Part shown: positions 17,981 to 27,460 of the stretch, in pieces
How the letters are laid out: the number at the start of each line of letters is the position of its first letter
How positions within the stretch are numbered: position 1 is the stretch's first letter
Assembly: GCA_040754295.1 (NCBI GenBank)
Contig: JBFMCQ010000006.1
Coordinates: 1 to 64,000 of the forward strand
Source: Solimonas sp040754295
Lineage (GTDB): Bacteria; Pseudomonadota; Gammaproteobacteria; Nevskiales; Nevskiaceae
DNA: 64,000 bases
Direction of reading: 5' to 3'
The notes under the pieces: generated by a model
What the model was told of the DNA's origin: nothing
Seen by the model: the letters and a program-made list of their open reading frames with translations, nothing else
The model's database searches: none
Position numbers and translations under genes: made by a program

Positions 17981-19729
17981 ATGCCGACCGTCCCGCCCAG
18001 CTCCACCTCCGGCTCTAGCGCCGCGGCTGACCGCCCCGATTTCACGGCGCTTGGTTTGCCCGCGGCGCTGGTCGGCACGCTGGCCGACGTGGGCTACGAG
18101 GCGCCGTCGCCGATCCAGGCGGCGACGATCCCGCCGCTGCTCGAAGGCCGCGACCTGCTCGGCCAGGCGCAGACCGGCACCGGCAAGACCGCTGCTTTCG
18201 CGCTGCCGATTCTGGCGCGCCTCGATCTGGCGCGCGCCGGCCCGCAGGCGCTGGTGCTCGCGCCGACGCGCGAGCTGGCGATCCAGGTCGCCGAGGCCTT
18301 CCAGCGCTACGCGGCGCGGCTGCCGGGCTTCCACGTGCTGCCGATCTACGGCGGGCAGAGCTACGAGCCGCAGATCCGCGGCCTGCGGCGCGGCGTGCAC
18401 GTCGTCGTCGGCACGCCGGGTCGCATGGTCGATCACCTCAAGCGCGGCACGCTGCGCCTCGACGGCCTGCGCTGGCTGGTGCTCGACGAGGCCGACGAGA
18501 TGCTGCGCATGGGCTTCGTCGAGGACATCGAGTGGATTCTCGGTCAGGCGCCGGCGCAGCGGCAGATCGCGCTGTTTTCGGCGACGATGCCGGCGCCGAT
18601 CCGCCGCATCGCGCAGACCCATCTGCACAAGCCGGCCGAGATCACGATCAAGTCGAAGACGACGACGGCCGCGAACATCCGCCAGCGCTGCTGGCTGGTC
18701 AGCGGCATGCACAAGCTCGATGCGCTGACGCGCATCCTCGAAGCCGAGCCGTTCGAGGCGATGATCGTCTTCGCGCGCACCAAGCTCGCGACCGAGGAGC
18801 TGGCAACCAAGCTGCAGGCGCGCGGTTTCGACGCGGCGGCGCTCAACGGTGACGTCCAGCAGGCGCAGCGCGAGCGCATCGTCGGCCGCCTGCGCGACGG
18901 CAGCCTCGACATTCTCGTCGCCACCGACGTCGCCGCGCGCGGGCTCGACGTCGAGCGCATCAGCCACGTCGTCAACTACGACGTGCCGACCGACCCCGAG
19001 TCTTACGTGCACCGCATCGGGCGCACCGGCCGCGCCGGCCGCAGCGGCGAGGCGATCCTGTTCATCGCGCCGCGCGAGCGCCATCTGTTGCGCGCCATCG
19101 AGCGCGCGACGCGCCAGCCGATCGAGGCGATGGCGCTGCCGAGCACCGAAGTCGTCAACGCACAGCGCATCGCGCGTTTCAAGCAGCGCATCACCGAGGC
19201 GCTGGAATCGCCGGCATCGCGCGGCCAGCTGCTGCAGCTGCAGACCGTGGTCGGGCAGTACGCGCAGGAGCGCGGCGTGCCGCTGCTGGATGTCGCCGCC
19301 GCGCTGGCGTCGATCATCCAGGGCAGCGCATCGCTGCTGCTCGAGCCGGAGGAGCCGTCGGCGCGGACGGACACCGCGACCCGGGAGGCGACGCAGGCGC
19401 GGCGCGAGGCTGATCCGCGCGCACAGCCCGCGACCAAGCCGCGCGAGCGCGCGCGTCCGCGCGCCGAAGCGACGGAAACCTATCGCGTCGAGGTGGGGCT
19501 GCGGCACGGCCTCAAGCCGGGAAACCTGGTCGGCGCCATCGCCAACGAGGCCGGCGTCGACGGGCAGCACATCGGCCGCATCGACATCCGCGACGATCAC
19601 AGCTTCATCGAGCTGCCACCCGGCATGCCCAAGGCGATCTTCCGCGACTTGCAGAAAGTTTGGGTGGCGGGCCGCCAGCTGCGTATCAGCCGCGTCGACG
19701 CGCCGCCGCCCAAGCGCAGCAAGGCGTAG
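17981..19729 (+). CDS. deaD: DEAD-box ATP-dependent RNA helicase (DeaD/CsdA-like)
   Basis: A 582-aa RNA helicase. Q motif YEAPSPIQAATIP, Walker A AQTGTGKT near residue 62, PTRELAIQ, DEAD box VLDEADEMLRMGF near 168, SAT near 199, and motif VI HRIGRTGRAGRSG near 344 are intact. A C-terminal DbpA-like RNA-binding domain follows a basic linker (VEVGLRHGLKPGNLVGAIAN), which places it with DeaD/CsdA rather than RhlE. The ATG at 17981 fits the conserved N-terminus although no strong Shine-Dalgarno is seen; the frame is open to a TTG at 17918. It stands alone between pqiC and gor, and a REP-like element begins at its stop codon. Confidence 0.92.
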   Translation: MPTVPPSSTSGSSAAADRPDFTALGLPAALVGTLADVGYEAPSPIQAATIPPLLEGRDLLGQAQTGTGKTAAFALPILARLDLARAGPQALVLAPTRELAIQVAEAFQRYAARLPGFHVLPIYGGQSYEPQIRGLRRGVHVVVGTPGRMVDHLKRGTLRLDGLRWLVLDEADEMLRMGFVEDIEWILGQAPAQRQIALFSATMPAPIRRIAQTHLHKPAEITIKSKTTTAANIRQRCWLVSGMHKLDALTRILEAEPFEAMIVFARTKLATEELATKLQARGFDAAALNGDVQQAQRERIVGRLRDGSLDILVATDVAARGLDVERISHVVNYDVPTDPESYVHRIGRTGRAGRSGEAILFIAPRERHLLRAIERATRQPIEAMALPSTEVVNAQRIARFKQRITEALESPASRGQLLQLQTVVGQYAQERGVPLLDVAAALASIIQGSASLLLEPEEPSARTDTATREATQARREADPRAQPATKPRERARPRAEATETYRVEVGLRHGLKPGNLVGAIANEAGVDGQHIGRIDIRDDHSFIELPPGMPKAIFRDLQKVWVAGRQLRISRVDAPPPKRSKA

Positions 19730-19767
19730 GATGCCGTGAGCCGAAGGCGAACCACATGCGGCTCACG
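19729..19767 (+). repeat. REP-like element, left copy (upstream of gor)
   Basis: The first 29 bases (19729-19757) match the inverse of 21169-21197 at 27 of 29 positions; the core is GTGAGCCGAAGGCGAACC. This copy also forms a 9-bp hairpin, CGTGAGCCG (19735-19743) with CGGCTCACG (19759-19767). It lies between the helicase stop and gor. Confidence 0.85.
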
Positions 19768-19823
19768 CTGCGCTGATGCGGCGCGCCCTTGGCTCGGTAC
19801 ATCCTGCCAAGCGGAGCGGAGCA

Positions 19824-21164
19824 ATGGCCAGCCAGGACTATGACCTGTTCGTGATCGGCGGCGGGTCCGGCGGCGTGCGCGCCGCGCGGGTTGCCGCCGG
19901 TCATGGCGCGCGCGTGGCGATCGCCGAGGAATACCGCTTCGGCGGCACCTGCGTGATCCGCGGCTGCGTGCCCAAGAAGCTGCTCGTGTACGCGTCGCGC
20001 TTCGCCGACGAGTTCCGCGATGCCGCCGGCTTCGGCTGGACCGTGCCGGAACCGACCTTCGACTGGCCGACGCTGATCGTGAACAAGAACCGCGAGATCG
20101 CGCGTCTCGAAGCGATTTATGCCGGCAATCTGGAACAGGCCGGCGTTGCGCTGCAGCGCACGCGCGCGGTGCTCGAAGGACCGAACACGGTGCGGCTCGG
20201 TGACGGCCGCGTCGTCAGCGCCGGGCGCATTCTCGTCGCCACCGGCGGCACGCCGAATCGCGATGCACAGCTGCCGCCCGGCGGCATCACGTCGAACGAG
20301 GTCTTCGAGCTCGACGCGCTGCCGCGTCGCGTCATCGTCGTCGGCGGCGGCTACATCGCGCTGGAATTTGCGTCGCTGCTGCACGGTCTCGGGGCCGCGA
20401 CGACGCTGGTCTATCGCGGCGAGGAGATTCTGCGCGGCTTCGACCTGGATCTGCGCCGCGCGCTGCGCGCCGCGCTGCAGGCGCGCGGCATCGACGTCGT
20501 GCTCAACCGCCTCATCCGGCGCGTGCACAGCAGCGCCGGCGGCCTGCACGCCGAGCTCGACGATGGCCGCCGGCTCGATGCCGAGCGCATCCTCTTCGCC
20601 GTCGGTCGCAGCCCCAACACACGGGGTCTCGGACTGGAGCGCGTCGGCGTCGCATTGGGCGCGAACGGCAGCGTCAAGGTCGACGCGTACTCGCGCAGCT
20701 CGGTGCCGAGCATCTTCGCGGTCGGCGACGTCACCGACCGCGTCAACCTGACGCCGGTGGCGATCCGCGAAGGGCAGGCCTTCGCCGACAGCGAATTCGG
20801 CGGCAGGCCGACCGCGGTCGATCACGGTCTCATCCCGACTGCGGTGTTTGCCACGCCGGAGCTCGGCACCGTGGGCCTCGGCGAAGAGGCAGCACGGGCG
20901 CATCATGCCCAAGTGGACGTGTACCGCTCCGAGTTCCGCCCGCTGAAAGCGACGCTGGGCGCCAGCACCGAGCGCATGCTGATGAAGCTCGTCGTCGACG
21001 GCGCCACCCAGCGCGTGCTCGGCGCGCACATGCTGGGCGAGGGCGCAGCGGAAATGGCGCAGCTGCTCGCCATCGCGCTGCGCATGAACGCGACCAAGGC
21101 CGATTTCGACGCGACGATGGCGCTGCACCCGACGGCCGCGGAGGAATGGGTGACGATGCGCTGA
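19824..21164 (+). CDS. gor: Glutathione-disulfide reductase
   Basis: FAD- and NADPH-dependent disulfide reductase of 446 aa that regenerates reduced glutathione in the cytoplasm. FAD motif IGGGSGGVRAA at the N-terminus, redox-active pair C43 and C48 in GGTCVIRGCVPKK, second Rossmann motif VGGGYIALEFA, GDVTDRVNLTPVA, and the catalytic HPTAAEE near 435-441. The start ATG 19824 has GGAG upstream; an in-frame ATG at 19776 would add a non-homologous extension that overlaps the repeat region. The gene is bracketed by inverted copies of a REP-like element. Confidence 0.94.
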   Translation: MASQDYDLFVIGGGSGGVRAARVAAGHGARVAIAEEYRFGGTCVIRGCVPKKLLVYASRFADEFRDAAGFGWTVPEPTFDWPTLIVNKNREIARLEAIYAGNLEQAGVALQRTRAVLEGPNTVRLGDGRVVSAGRILVATGGTPNRDAQLPPGGITSNEVFELDALPRRVIVVGGGYIALEFASLLHGLGAATTLVYRGEEILRGFDLDLRRALRAALQARGIDVVLNRLIRRVHSSAGGLHAELDDGRRLDAERILFAVGRSPNTRGLGLERVGVALGANGSVKVDAYSRSSVPSIFAVGDVTDRVNLTPVAIREGQAFADSEFGGRPTAVDHGLIPTAVFATPELGTVGLGEEAARAHHAQVDVYRSEFRPLKATLGASTERMLMKLVVDGATQRVLGAHMLGEGAAEMAQLLAIALRMNATKADFDATMALHPTAAEEWVTMR

Positions 21165-21168
21165 AACG

Positions 21169-21197
21169 ATGCGGTTCGCCTTCGGCTCACCGCATCC
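21169..21197 (-). repeat. REP-like element, right copy (downstream of gor)
   Basis: Inverted copy of 19729-19757, 27 of 29 bases identical, starting 4 bp after the gor stop codon. The core GGTTCGCCTTCGGCTCACCG is the reverse complement of the left copy core. Confidence 0.85.
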
Positions 21198-21205
21198 AGG
21201 CGCCG

Positions 21206-22195
21206 TCACACCCCCAAGCGCTCGCGCAGCTGTGCCGGCGTCAGATACGGCGGCGGGGCCTGACCCTCGATCTTCTGGATCAGGCTGACGATCCTGGCGT
21301 TGACCGGTGTCGGCAGCTCGTGCTCGAGGCCCAAGCGGACGATTTCGCCATTGAGCTGGCCGACCTCGGTTTTGCGGCCGGCGCCGACGTCCGCGACCAT
21401 CGACGGATACGAGCCGTCCTGCAGTCCGTTGCGGAGCTTGGCAAACCACCACGGCAGCGGCGTGCGGCCGGCCAGCAGCGCGCGGTAGACCGGATAGGGG
21501 ATCGGCATCGGCAGCTTGTAATCGATGCCGGCGGCGTCGAGCAGGCGCACCGCTTCGTCGATGGCGGCGACGTAGATCGCGCGCATGTCCGGCTGCGTCA
21601 GCAGGTCCTTGAACGTCGTATGCGTCAGCGCGCAGATCGCGTTGGCGAGGTTGATCAGCAGCTTGCCCCAGGCCGCCGACTCGCCGGCGACGCGCGTGAC
21701 CTGCATGCCGGAGTCGCCGAAGGCGCGCAGCAGCCGCGTATCGTCGCTGCCGATCAGGACGTGCGGCTTGGTCGTGATCTGCGCGTGCAGCGGCTCCAGC
21801 AGCTGGCCGTTGAACATGATCGTCATCGGCGCGACGCGGGCCTGCGGAAAGCGCTCGCGGATGCGCCGCAGTGCGCCGACGCCGTTGAGCGTGGACACCA
21901 GAGTGCAGCGCTCCGCCGCCGTGTCGAGCTCGTCGAGCAGGCCGTCGAGCTGCGGAAACTTCACGCAGATCAACAGGTAGTCGACCTCGTCGAGCGCCAG
22001 CGAGCGGGTCAGCAGCGGCTTGGGCGCGACGATCGGCGGGGTCGAGCCGGCGTGCTCGACGCGGATGTCCTGCACCGCCTGCAGCGCAGGGATGTCCTTC
22101 TCGCGCACGTAGAGCTTCACCGGCTCGCGCTTGGCCGTGGTCAGGTATGCCGAAACAATGGTGCCGACCGCGCCCGCCCCGACGATCAGAATCAT
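21206..22195 (-). CDS. Ketopantoate reductase family protein (PanE/ApbA-like)
   Basis: A 329-aa NADPH-dependent reductase-like protein. N-terminal nucleotide motif MILIVGAGAVGTIVSAYL; the catalytic lysine region WGKLLINLANAICALT and the glutamate region KTEVGQLNGEIVRLG are conserved as in PanE. It could reduce 2-dehydropantoate to pantoate, between the PanB and PanC steps encoded at 34.2-36.0 kb, but the family includes paralogues with other substrates. At 329 aa it is longer than E. coli PanE (303 aa). GGGAGG precedes the ATG. The gene converges with gor. Confidence 0.85.
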   Translation of the reverse strand: MILIVGAGAVGTIVSAYLTTAKREPVKLYVREKDIPALQAVQDIRVEHAGSTPPIVAPKPLLTRSLALDEVDYLLICVKFPQLDGLLDELDTAAERCTLVSTLNGVGALRRIRERFPQARVAPMTIMFNGQLLEPLHAQITTKPHVLIGSDDTRLLRAFGDSGMQVTRVAGESAAWGKLLINLANAICALTHTTFKDLLTQPDMRAIYVAAIDEAVRLLDAAGIDYKLPMPIPYPVYRALLAGRTPLPWWFAKLRNGLQDGSYPSMVADVGAGRKTEVGQLNGEIVRLGLEHELPTPVNARIVSLIQKIEGQAPPPYLTPAQLRERLGV

Positions 22196-22421
22196 CTTGT
22201 TGCGCCTCCCCGGTGGATGCCGCCGAGCCTACCCTACAATAGGCTCGAGCCGACGGCATCCGAGCCATGAACGACAGCGTCATCTGTGCGGCCTGCAACA
22301 CCGGGGATCGGGCCGGCGCGCGCCGGGGCGCGGCCGCACCCGGCTACGCGCCGTGGCACCTCGCGACAATGAGACAATCGGCCTGATCGGCCAACGCCCA
22401 CACGACCGGAGGAAAACCAAC

Positions 22422-23204
22422 ATGGGGACTCGAACGAGGCTTGCCCTGCTGGGTCTGATCGCCCTGCTGATCGCGCCGCCGGCGATGGCCGATGAAGCGC
22501 TCGACGGCGTCCTCGCCTGCATGCGCGCGAATATCCCGAAGTCGCTGCAGATCAAGGATGTGGAGCTGACGGCGACCGATCGCACCGGCGGCACACGCGA
22601 CTTGCGCGGGCGCCTCTATGCGATGCGTGACGAGGAGCGCCTGCAGGCGATGATAAAGATCGCCGCGCCGGCCGACCTCGCAGACGCTGCCTACCTGCTG
22701 CGCGAAAGGCAAGGCGGCGACGAGATGTACGTCTACGTGCCGGCGCTGCGCAGGGTGCGTCGCATTACCGGCGCCGGCGTCGACGGCTCGCTATGGGGCA
22801 CCGACCTCTCCTACGGCGACCTCAAGCAACTCCACAACGCGTTCTCGGCCGGCCAGACGCGGCTGGAGGGAGAGGGTGAGCTCGCCGGCCGCGCGGTGCA
22901 TCAGCTCACGCTCACGCCCGAGGCTGCCGAGGGCACGCGCTTTTCGCTGATCAAGGTCTGGGTCGACAAGCAGACCTGCGTGAGTCTGCGCGCGGATTTT
23001 CTCGAGGGCACGAACGTGCGCAAGCGCCTGGAGGTCGATCCGGCGTCGCTGCGCCAATCGGGCTCCGTGTGGTACGCCGGCGAGGCGCTGATGAGCGACC
23101 TGCAGGAATCGACGAAGACGCGGCTGCGCGTGCTCGGCGTGAGCAGCGGCGTCGCCCTACCGGGCCGCTACTTCAATCCGAACACGTTCTATCTCGGCGG
23201 CTAA
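22422..23204 (+). CDS. LolA-like outer-membrane lipoprotein-sorting protein
   Basis: A 260-aa periplasmic protein. The signal peptide spans residues 1-23 (ALLGLIALLIAPPAMA, then DEA). The mature part is of the LolA-like family that commonly sits beside MMPL/RND transporters (MYVYVPALRRVRRITG; DGSLWGTDLSYGDLKQL; C-terminal GRYFNPNTFYLGG). The start is ATG 22422 with GGAGGA eight bases upstream. It lies 59 bp before the MMPL gene. Probable role, inferred: carrying a lipid or hydrophobic cargo handed over by the neighbouring exporter. Confidence 0.85.
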   Translation: MGTRTRLALLGLIALLIAPPAMADEALDGVLACMRANIPKSLQIKDVELTATDRTGGTRDLRGRLYAMRDEERLQAMIKIAAPADLADAAYLLRERQGGDEMYVYVPALRRVRRITGAGVDGSLWGTDLSYGDLKQLHNAFSAGQTRLEGEGELAGRAVHQLTLTPEAAEGTRFSLIKVWVDKQTCVSLRADFLEGTNVRKRLEVDPASLRQSGSVWYAGEALMSDLQESTKTRLRVLGVSSGVALPGRYFNPNTFYLGG

Positions 23205-23263
23205 GCGCCCGTGGAGCTTGCTGACGACGGCACCCGTTCAAAGCACGGCATGAGCTGCTTTCC

Positions 23264-25981
23264 GTGCAGCGACTGATCGCCTGGCTGGCGGCGCACCCGC
23301 TGAGCATCATCGCGGCGACCGTGGCGCTGTCGCTGGCGGCGCTCGCGGCGCTCGTCGATTTGCGTAGCGGGCGCATCCGGCTGTCGATCGACCCGGCACT
23401 GGAGAGCCTGCTGCCGGCACAGGACGGCGACCGCGCGCTGTTCGACCGCGTGCGCGCGCTGTTCGGCGAGACCGACCCGGTGCTGCTCGCGGTGAGCTTC
23501 GACAACGTCTACACGCCGGAGAACATCGCGCGCATCGATACGCTGACGCGCCGTCTCAGCGAGTTGCCGGGCGTGCGCCAGGTGATCTCGATCGCCAACG
23601 TGCAGAACCCGGTCGCCGACGAATTCGGCATCGACCTGAGCACTTTCGCCGCGCAGGCGCGCGCGCGCCCCGAGACGGTCGCCGGCTTCGGCGCGCAGAT
23701 CGCCGACAACCCGATCTACCGGGATGCGCTCGTGTCCGCTGACGGCAAGGTTGCCGCATTCGCGATGACGCTCACCGGCGTCGACGAAAACCGTTTTCGC
23801 GCCGACGGCTACACCGAGCGCATCCGCACACTCGCGCGCGAAGTGACCGGCGCGCAGACGATCTGGATCACCGGCAGCCCGGTGATCAAGGCGGCGACGA
23901 GCGATGCGATCCTGCGCACGCTGAGCTTCACGATCCCGGCGATCTTCGTACTCGTCTTCGCGCTGCTGCTCGTCGCCTACCGCAGCCTGGGGGCGGTGCT
24001 GCTGGCGACGCTGACGATCGCGCTGGCGTTGCTGTGGACGGTCGCCGTGGCCGCGCTCGCCGGGCTGTCGATCAATCTCGTCAGCGCGCTGGTGCCGCCG
24101 CTGGTGGCGACGCTGTGCCTGTCGTACAGCGTGCACCTGCTGGCCGAGTTTTTCGATCCACGCCATCGCGAGCCCGACCGGGCACGCCTGGAGCGCGTTT
24201 ACCGGCGGATGGGTGCGAGCCTGCTGCTCTCTGGTGCGACGACCGTGGCCGGTTTTCTGGCGCTGATTCCCGGCTCGCTACCGGCAATCGCGCAGTTCGC
24301 CGGGCTCGTGTCGCTGGGGGTCGGCTTCTCGGTCGCGCTGACGCTGCTGTTTCTGCCGGCGATGCTGTGCTACCTCGGCCCGCGCCGGCCGCTGCGCCCC
24401 CTCGGCGCCGCGATGTTCGCGCGCAAGGCGCGCCGGCTTGCGGTGTTCGATCTGAAATGGCGCAACTGGATCATCGCGATCGCATTGCTGTCGCTGCCGA
24501 TCGACCTGTACTACGCCAGCCGCATCCGCGTCGGTACCGAGTACATCAAGAGCTTCAGCGAAGACGCCGTCGTGCGCCGCGACTACGAGGCGATCAACGC
24601 GGCCTTCAATGGCGCGAGCCTGGTCTCGGTTCTCATCGAGACTTACGTGAACGACGCGCTCACCGATCCGCAGCTGATTGCGGAGATCGAGGCGTTGCAG
24701 GAATGGCTGCGCGCGCAGCCTGAAGTCGGCGCCGCCGTGTCCTACGTCGATCATCTCAAGCTGATCAACCGCAATCTCAACGACGGCGACCCGGCGTTCT
24801 ATCGCGTGCCGGCGGACGCGACGGCAGTGAAGCAGCTGCTGGTCTTCGGCGGTGGCGACGAGATTCGGCGCGCGATCGACTCGCGCTTCCGCACGGCGCT
24901 GATCGCAGTGCGCATCAAAGTCGACGGCTCGATCGCGATCGGCGATTTCGTGCAGCGTACCGAGGCGCGGCTGCGCGAGCTTTCGCCGCCGCTCGACGGG
25001 CGCATCACCGGCAGCCCGGTACTGGCCACGCGCACCGTGAACGAGATCGCGTCCGGCCAGCTCACTTCGCTGCTGGTCGCATTTGCCGCGATCTGGGCGA
25101 TGCTGGCACTCATGTTCACGTCGGCGCGCTCGGCGCTGCTCGCGCTGCTGCCGAACGTGCTGCCGGTGGCTTTGTACTTCGGCACGCTGGGCCTGCTCAA
25201 CGTCACGCTCAATCCCACGACCAGTCTGATTGCCTGCGTCGTGCTCGGCATCGCCGTCGACGACACGATCCATTTCCTCGCGCGGTTCAACACCGATGCG
25301 CGCGCGCGCGCCAGCGAAAAGGCCGCGGTCAAGAGCGCGCTTGCCGCGGTGCTGCGGCCGGTCACGTTCACGACCGTGGCGCTGTGCCTCGGCTTTCTGG
25401 TCTTCGTCGGCAGCGAGCTGCAGAACCAGGTGCAGTTCGGCGCGCTCGCCGCGTTCACGATGCTGCTGGCATGGGTGGCCGACATTACGGTGACACCGGC
25501 GCTGGGCTCGAAGCTGCGCATCGTCACGCTGTGGGACATGCTGCGCCTCGACCTGGGCCAGTCGCCGCAGCACACGATTCCGCTGCTGTCCGGACTGTCG
25601 CTGCGCCAGGCGCGCATGTTCGCGCTGATGTCGAAGCTGGAAGAACTGCCTGCCGGGGCACGCGTCATCCGCCAGGGCGATTCGGCGCGCGACATCTACG
25701 TCGTCGTCGACGGCAACCTGGAGGTATGGGTCGAGCGCAACGGCGAGCGCAAGATTCTGTCGACGCTGTCGCGCGGCGCGGTGATGGGCGAAGCCGGCTA
25801 CTTCGGTCAGCGCCGCACCGCCAGCGTCGACGCGCTCACGCCCGTGCGCCTGCTGCGCTTCGACTCGCAGGACCTGGAGCGGCTGCGCCTGCGCTACCCG
25901 CGCATCGCCGCGATCGTGCTGCGCAATCTCAACCGTATCCAGGCCGAGCGGCTGGCGCGCGCGACCGCGATGCTCCAGTAG
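23264..25981 (+). CDS. MMPL/RND-family exporter fused to a C-terminal cyclic-nucleotide-binding domain
   Basis: A 905-aa inner-membrane transporter. Two RND halves are visible, each with a periplasmic loop and a helix bundle; the first has TM near 15-35 and a bundle around 220-370, the second TM near 400-425 and a bundle around 600-740 that includes CVVLGIAVDDTIHFLARF. Residues about 790-905 form a cNMP-binding domain (AGARVIRQGDSARDIYVVVD; phosphate-binding cassette GEAGYFGQRRTAS with the key Glu and Arg). Transport substrate unknown; hopanoid, lipid or other hydrophobic cargo is suggested by the family and the LolA-like partner. GTG start at 23264; no good alternative. Confidence 0.88.
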   Translation: MQRLIAWLAAHPLSIIAATVALSLAALAALVDLRSGRIRLSIDPALESLLPAQDGDRALFDRVRALFGETDPVLLAVSFDNVYTPENIARIDTLTRRLSELPGVRQVISIANVQNPVADEFGIDLSTFAAQARARPETVAGFGAQIADNPIYRDALVSADGKVAAFAMTLTGVDENRFRADGYTERIRTLAREVTGAQTIWITGSPVIKAATSDAILRTLSFTIPAIFVLVFALLLVAYRSLGAVLLATLTIALALLWTVAVAALAGLSINLVSALVPPLVATLCLSYSVHLLAEFFDPRHREPDRARLERVYRRMGASLLLSGATTVAGFLALIPGSLPAIAQFAGLVSLGVGFSVALTLLFLPAMLCYLGPRRPLRPLGAAMFARKARRLAVFDLKWRNWIIAIALLSLPIDLYYASRIRVGTEYIKSFSEDAVVRRDYEAINAAFNGASLVSVLIETYVNDALTDPQLIAEIEALQEWLRAQPEVGAAVSYVDHLKLINRNLNDGDPAFYRVPADATAVKQLLVFGGGDEIRRAIDSRFRTALIAVRIKVDGSIAIGDFVQRTEARLRELSPPLDGRITGSPVLATRTVNEIASGQLTSLLVAFAAIWAMLALMFTSARSALLALLPNVLPVALYFGTLGLLNVTLNPTTSLIACVVLGIAVDDTIHFLARFNTDARARASEKAAVKSALAAVLRPVTFTTVALCLGFLVFVGSELQNQVQFGALAAFTMLLAWVADITVTPALGSKLRIVTLWDMLRLDLGQSPQHTIPLLSGLSLRQARMFALMSKLEELPAGARVIRQGDSARDIYVVVDGNLEVWVERNGERKILSTLSRGAVMGEAGYFGQRRTASVDALTPVRLLRFDSQDLERLRLRYPRIAAIVLRNLNRIQAERLARATAMLQ

Positions 25982-26038
25982 CTCAGCTCGCCGCCGCCCG
26001 GCCTACAATCGCGCACCGATCGCAAACCGAGGCGCACC

Positions 26039-26887
26039 ATGTCACTCAAAGGCAAAACCCTGTTCATCACCGGCGGCTCACGCGGCATCGGCCTCGCGAT
26101 CGCCGTGCGCGCGGCGCGCGACGGCGCCAACGTCGCGATCGCCGCCAAAACCGCCGAGCCGCATCCGAAACTGCCGGGCACGATTTACACGGCGGCAGCG
26201 GACATCGAGAAGGCCGGCGGCAGGGCGCTGCCGATCCTCTGCGACATCCGCGACGAGGCGCAGTTGCGCGCCGCGGTCGCCAGGACCGTCGAGACCTTCG
26301 GCGGCATCGACGTGCTGGTCAACAACGCCAGCGCGATCAGCCTGACCGGCACGCTCGCTACCGACATGAAGCGCTACGACCTCATGAACGGCATCAACGC
26401 GCGCGGCACCTACATGAGCGGCAAGTACTGCATTCCGCATCTGCAGAAGGCCGGGAACCCGCACATCCTCACGCTGTCGCCGCCGCTCGACATGCAGCCG
26501 AAGTGGTTCGCGCCGCACCTTGCCTATTCGATGGCGAAGTACGGCATGAGCCTGTGCGCGCTCGCCTGGGCCGAGGAGTTTCGCAAGGACGGAATCGCCT
26601 CGAATGCGCTATGGCCGCGCACGACGATCGCGACGGCGGCGGTGGCGATGATCGGCGGTGACCCGATCCTGAAGGTCTCGCGCACGCCGGAAGTGATGGC
26701 GGACGCCGCCTACCTGATGCTGACCCAGCCCTCACGCGAGTACAGCGGCCGCTTCTGCGTCGACGAGGCGGTGCTGCGCAAGTCTGGCGTGACCGATTTC
26801 TCGCGCTACGCCGCCGTGCCCGGCACGCCGGATCGCGCGCTGGCGCCGGACTTCTTCCTGCCGGACAACTGGGCCGATCTCGCCTGA
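26039..26887 (+). CDS. SDR oxidoreductase, HSDL2-like
   Basis: A 282-aa SDR closely resembling the catalytic part of hydroxysteroid dehydrogenase-like protein 2. FITGGSRGIGLAIAVRAARD cofactor motif, AAKTAEPHPKLPGTIYTAA, NNASAISL, a SPPLD segment in place of the usual SS, and YSMAKYGMS with catalytic Tyr and Lys. The eukaryotic homologue also has an SCP2 domain, absent here. GAGG precedes the ATG. Substrate unknown; a role in fatty acid or steroid metabolism is only an analogy. Confidence 0.88.
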   Translation: MSLKGKTLFITGGSRGIGLAIAVRAARDGANVAIAAKTAEPHPKLPGTIYTAAADIEKAGGRALPILCDIRDEAQLRAAVARTVETFGGIDVLVNNASAISLTGTLATDMKRYDLMNGINARGTYMSGKYCIPHLQKAGNPHILTLSPPLDMQPKWFAPHLAYSMAKYGMSLCALAWAEEFRKDGIASNALWPRTTIATAAVAMIGGDPILKVSRTPEVMADAAYLMLTQPSREYSGRFCVDEAVLRKSGVTDFSRYAAVPGTPDRALAPDFFLPDNWADLA

Positions 26888-26896
26888 GCAGCTGCC

Positions 26897-27403
26897 ATGG
26901 CGCGCTGGCGACCCCCCGCGGAGAAATCCTCGCCGCACATCACTGCCGAAGGCCATGCGCGCCTGCGCGCCGAGTTCGACCAGCTCTGGCGCGAGCGCCG
27001 GCCCGAGGTGGTCAAGGCGCTCGCCGCGGCCGCTGCCGAAGGCGACCGCAGCGAGAACGCCGAGTACCAGTACCGCAAGAAAGAGCTGCGTGAAATCGAC
27101 GCCCGGCTCAAATACCTGACCACGCGCCTGCAGGAAGTCACGATCGTCGACGTCAAGCCGCGCAACGACGGCAAGGTCTACTTCGGCGCCTGGGTCGAAG
27201 TCGCCGACGAGGACGGCGACAGCAGGATCTACCGCATCGTCGGCGCCGACGAAACCGACGCCGCCTCCGGCCGCATCAGTGTCGACTCACCGGTTGCGCG
27301 CGCGCTGCTCGGCAAGTCCGAAGGCGACGCCGTCGAGGTGCCGCTGCCGGGCGGGGCGAAGACGCTGGACATCGTTGCAGTCATGTACAGCGCGCCGGCG
27401 TAG
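26897..27403 (+). CDS. greB: Transcription elongation factor GreB
   Basis: A 168-aa cleavage factor that rescues backtracked RNA polymerase by inserting its coiled coil into the secondary channel. The coiled coil spans about 15-80, with the acidic tip EGDRSENAEYQYRKK supplying the Mg-binding Asp and Glu. The C-terminal FKBP-like domain starts at KVYFGAWVEVADEDG. The AEYQYRKKELREID pattern and length suggest GreB rather than GreA. It lies 9 bp after the SDR gene. Confidence 0.92.
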   Translation: MARWRPPAEKSSPHITAEGHARLRAEFDQLWRERRPEVVKALAAAAAEGDRSENAEYQYRKKELREIDARLKYLTTRLQEVTIVDVKPRNDGKVYFGAWVEVADEDGDSRIYRIVGADETDAASGRISVDSPVARALLGKSEGDAVEVPLPGGAKTLDIVAVMYSAPA

Positions 27404-27460
27404 CATCGGGCATGAGCGAGTACGATGCGATGCGGGAGTCGACGAAGACGAGGAGAGCTG

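Noticed and set aside
22267..22386. 39-codon open frame before the LolA-like gene (CxxC-like start)
   Set aside because: No ribosome-binding site, no recognisable family, and Ala/Gly/Arg-rich composition expected by chance.
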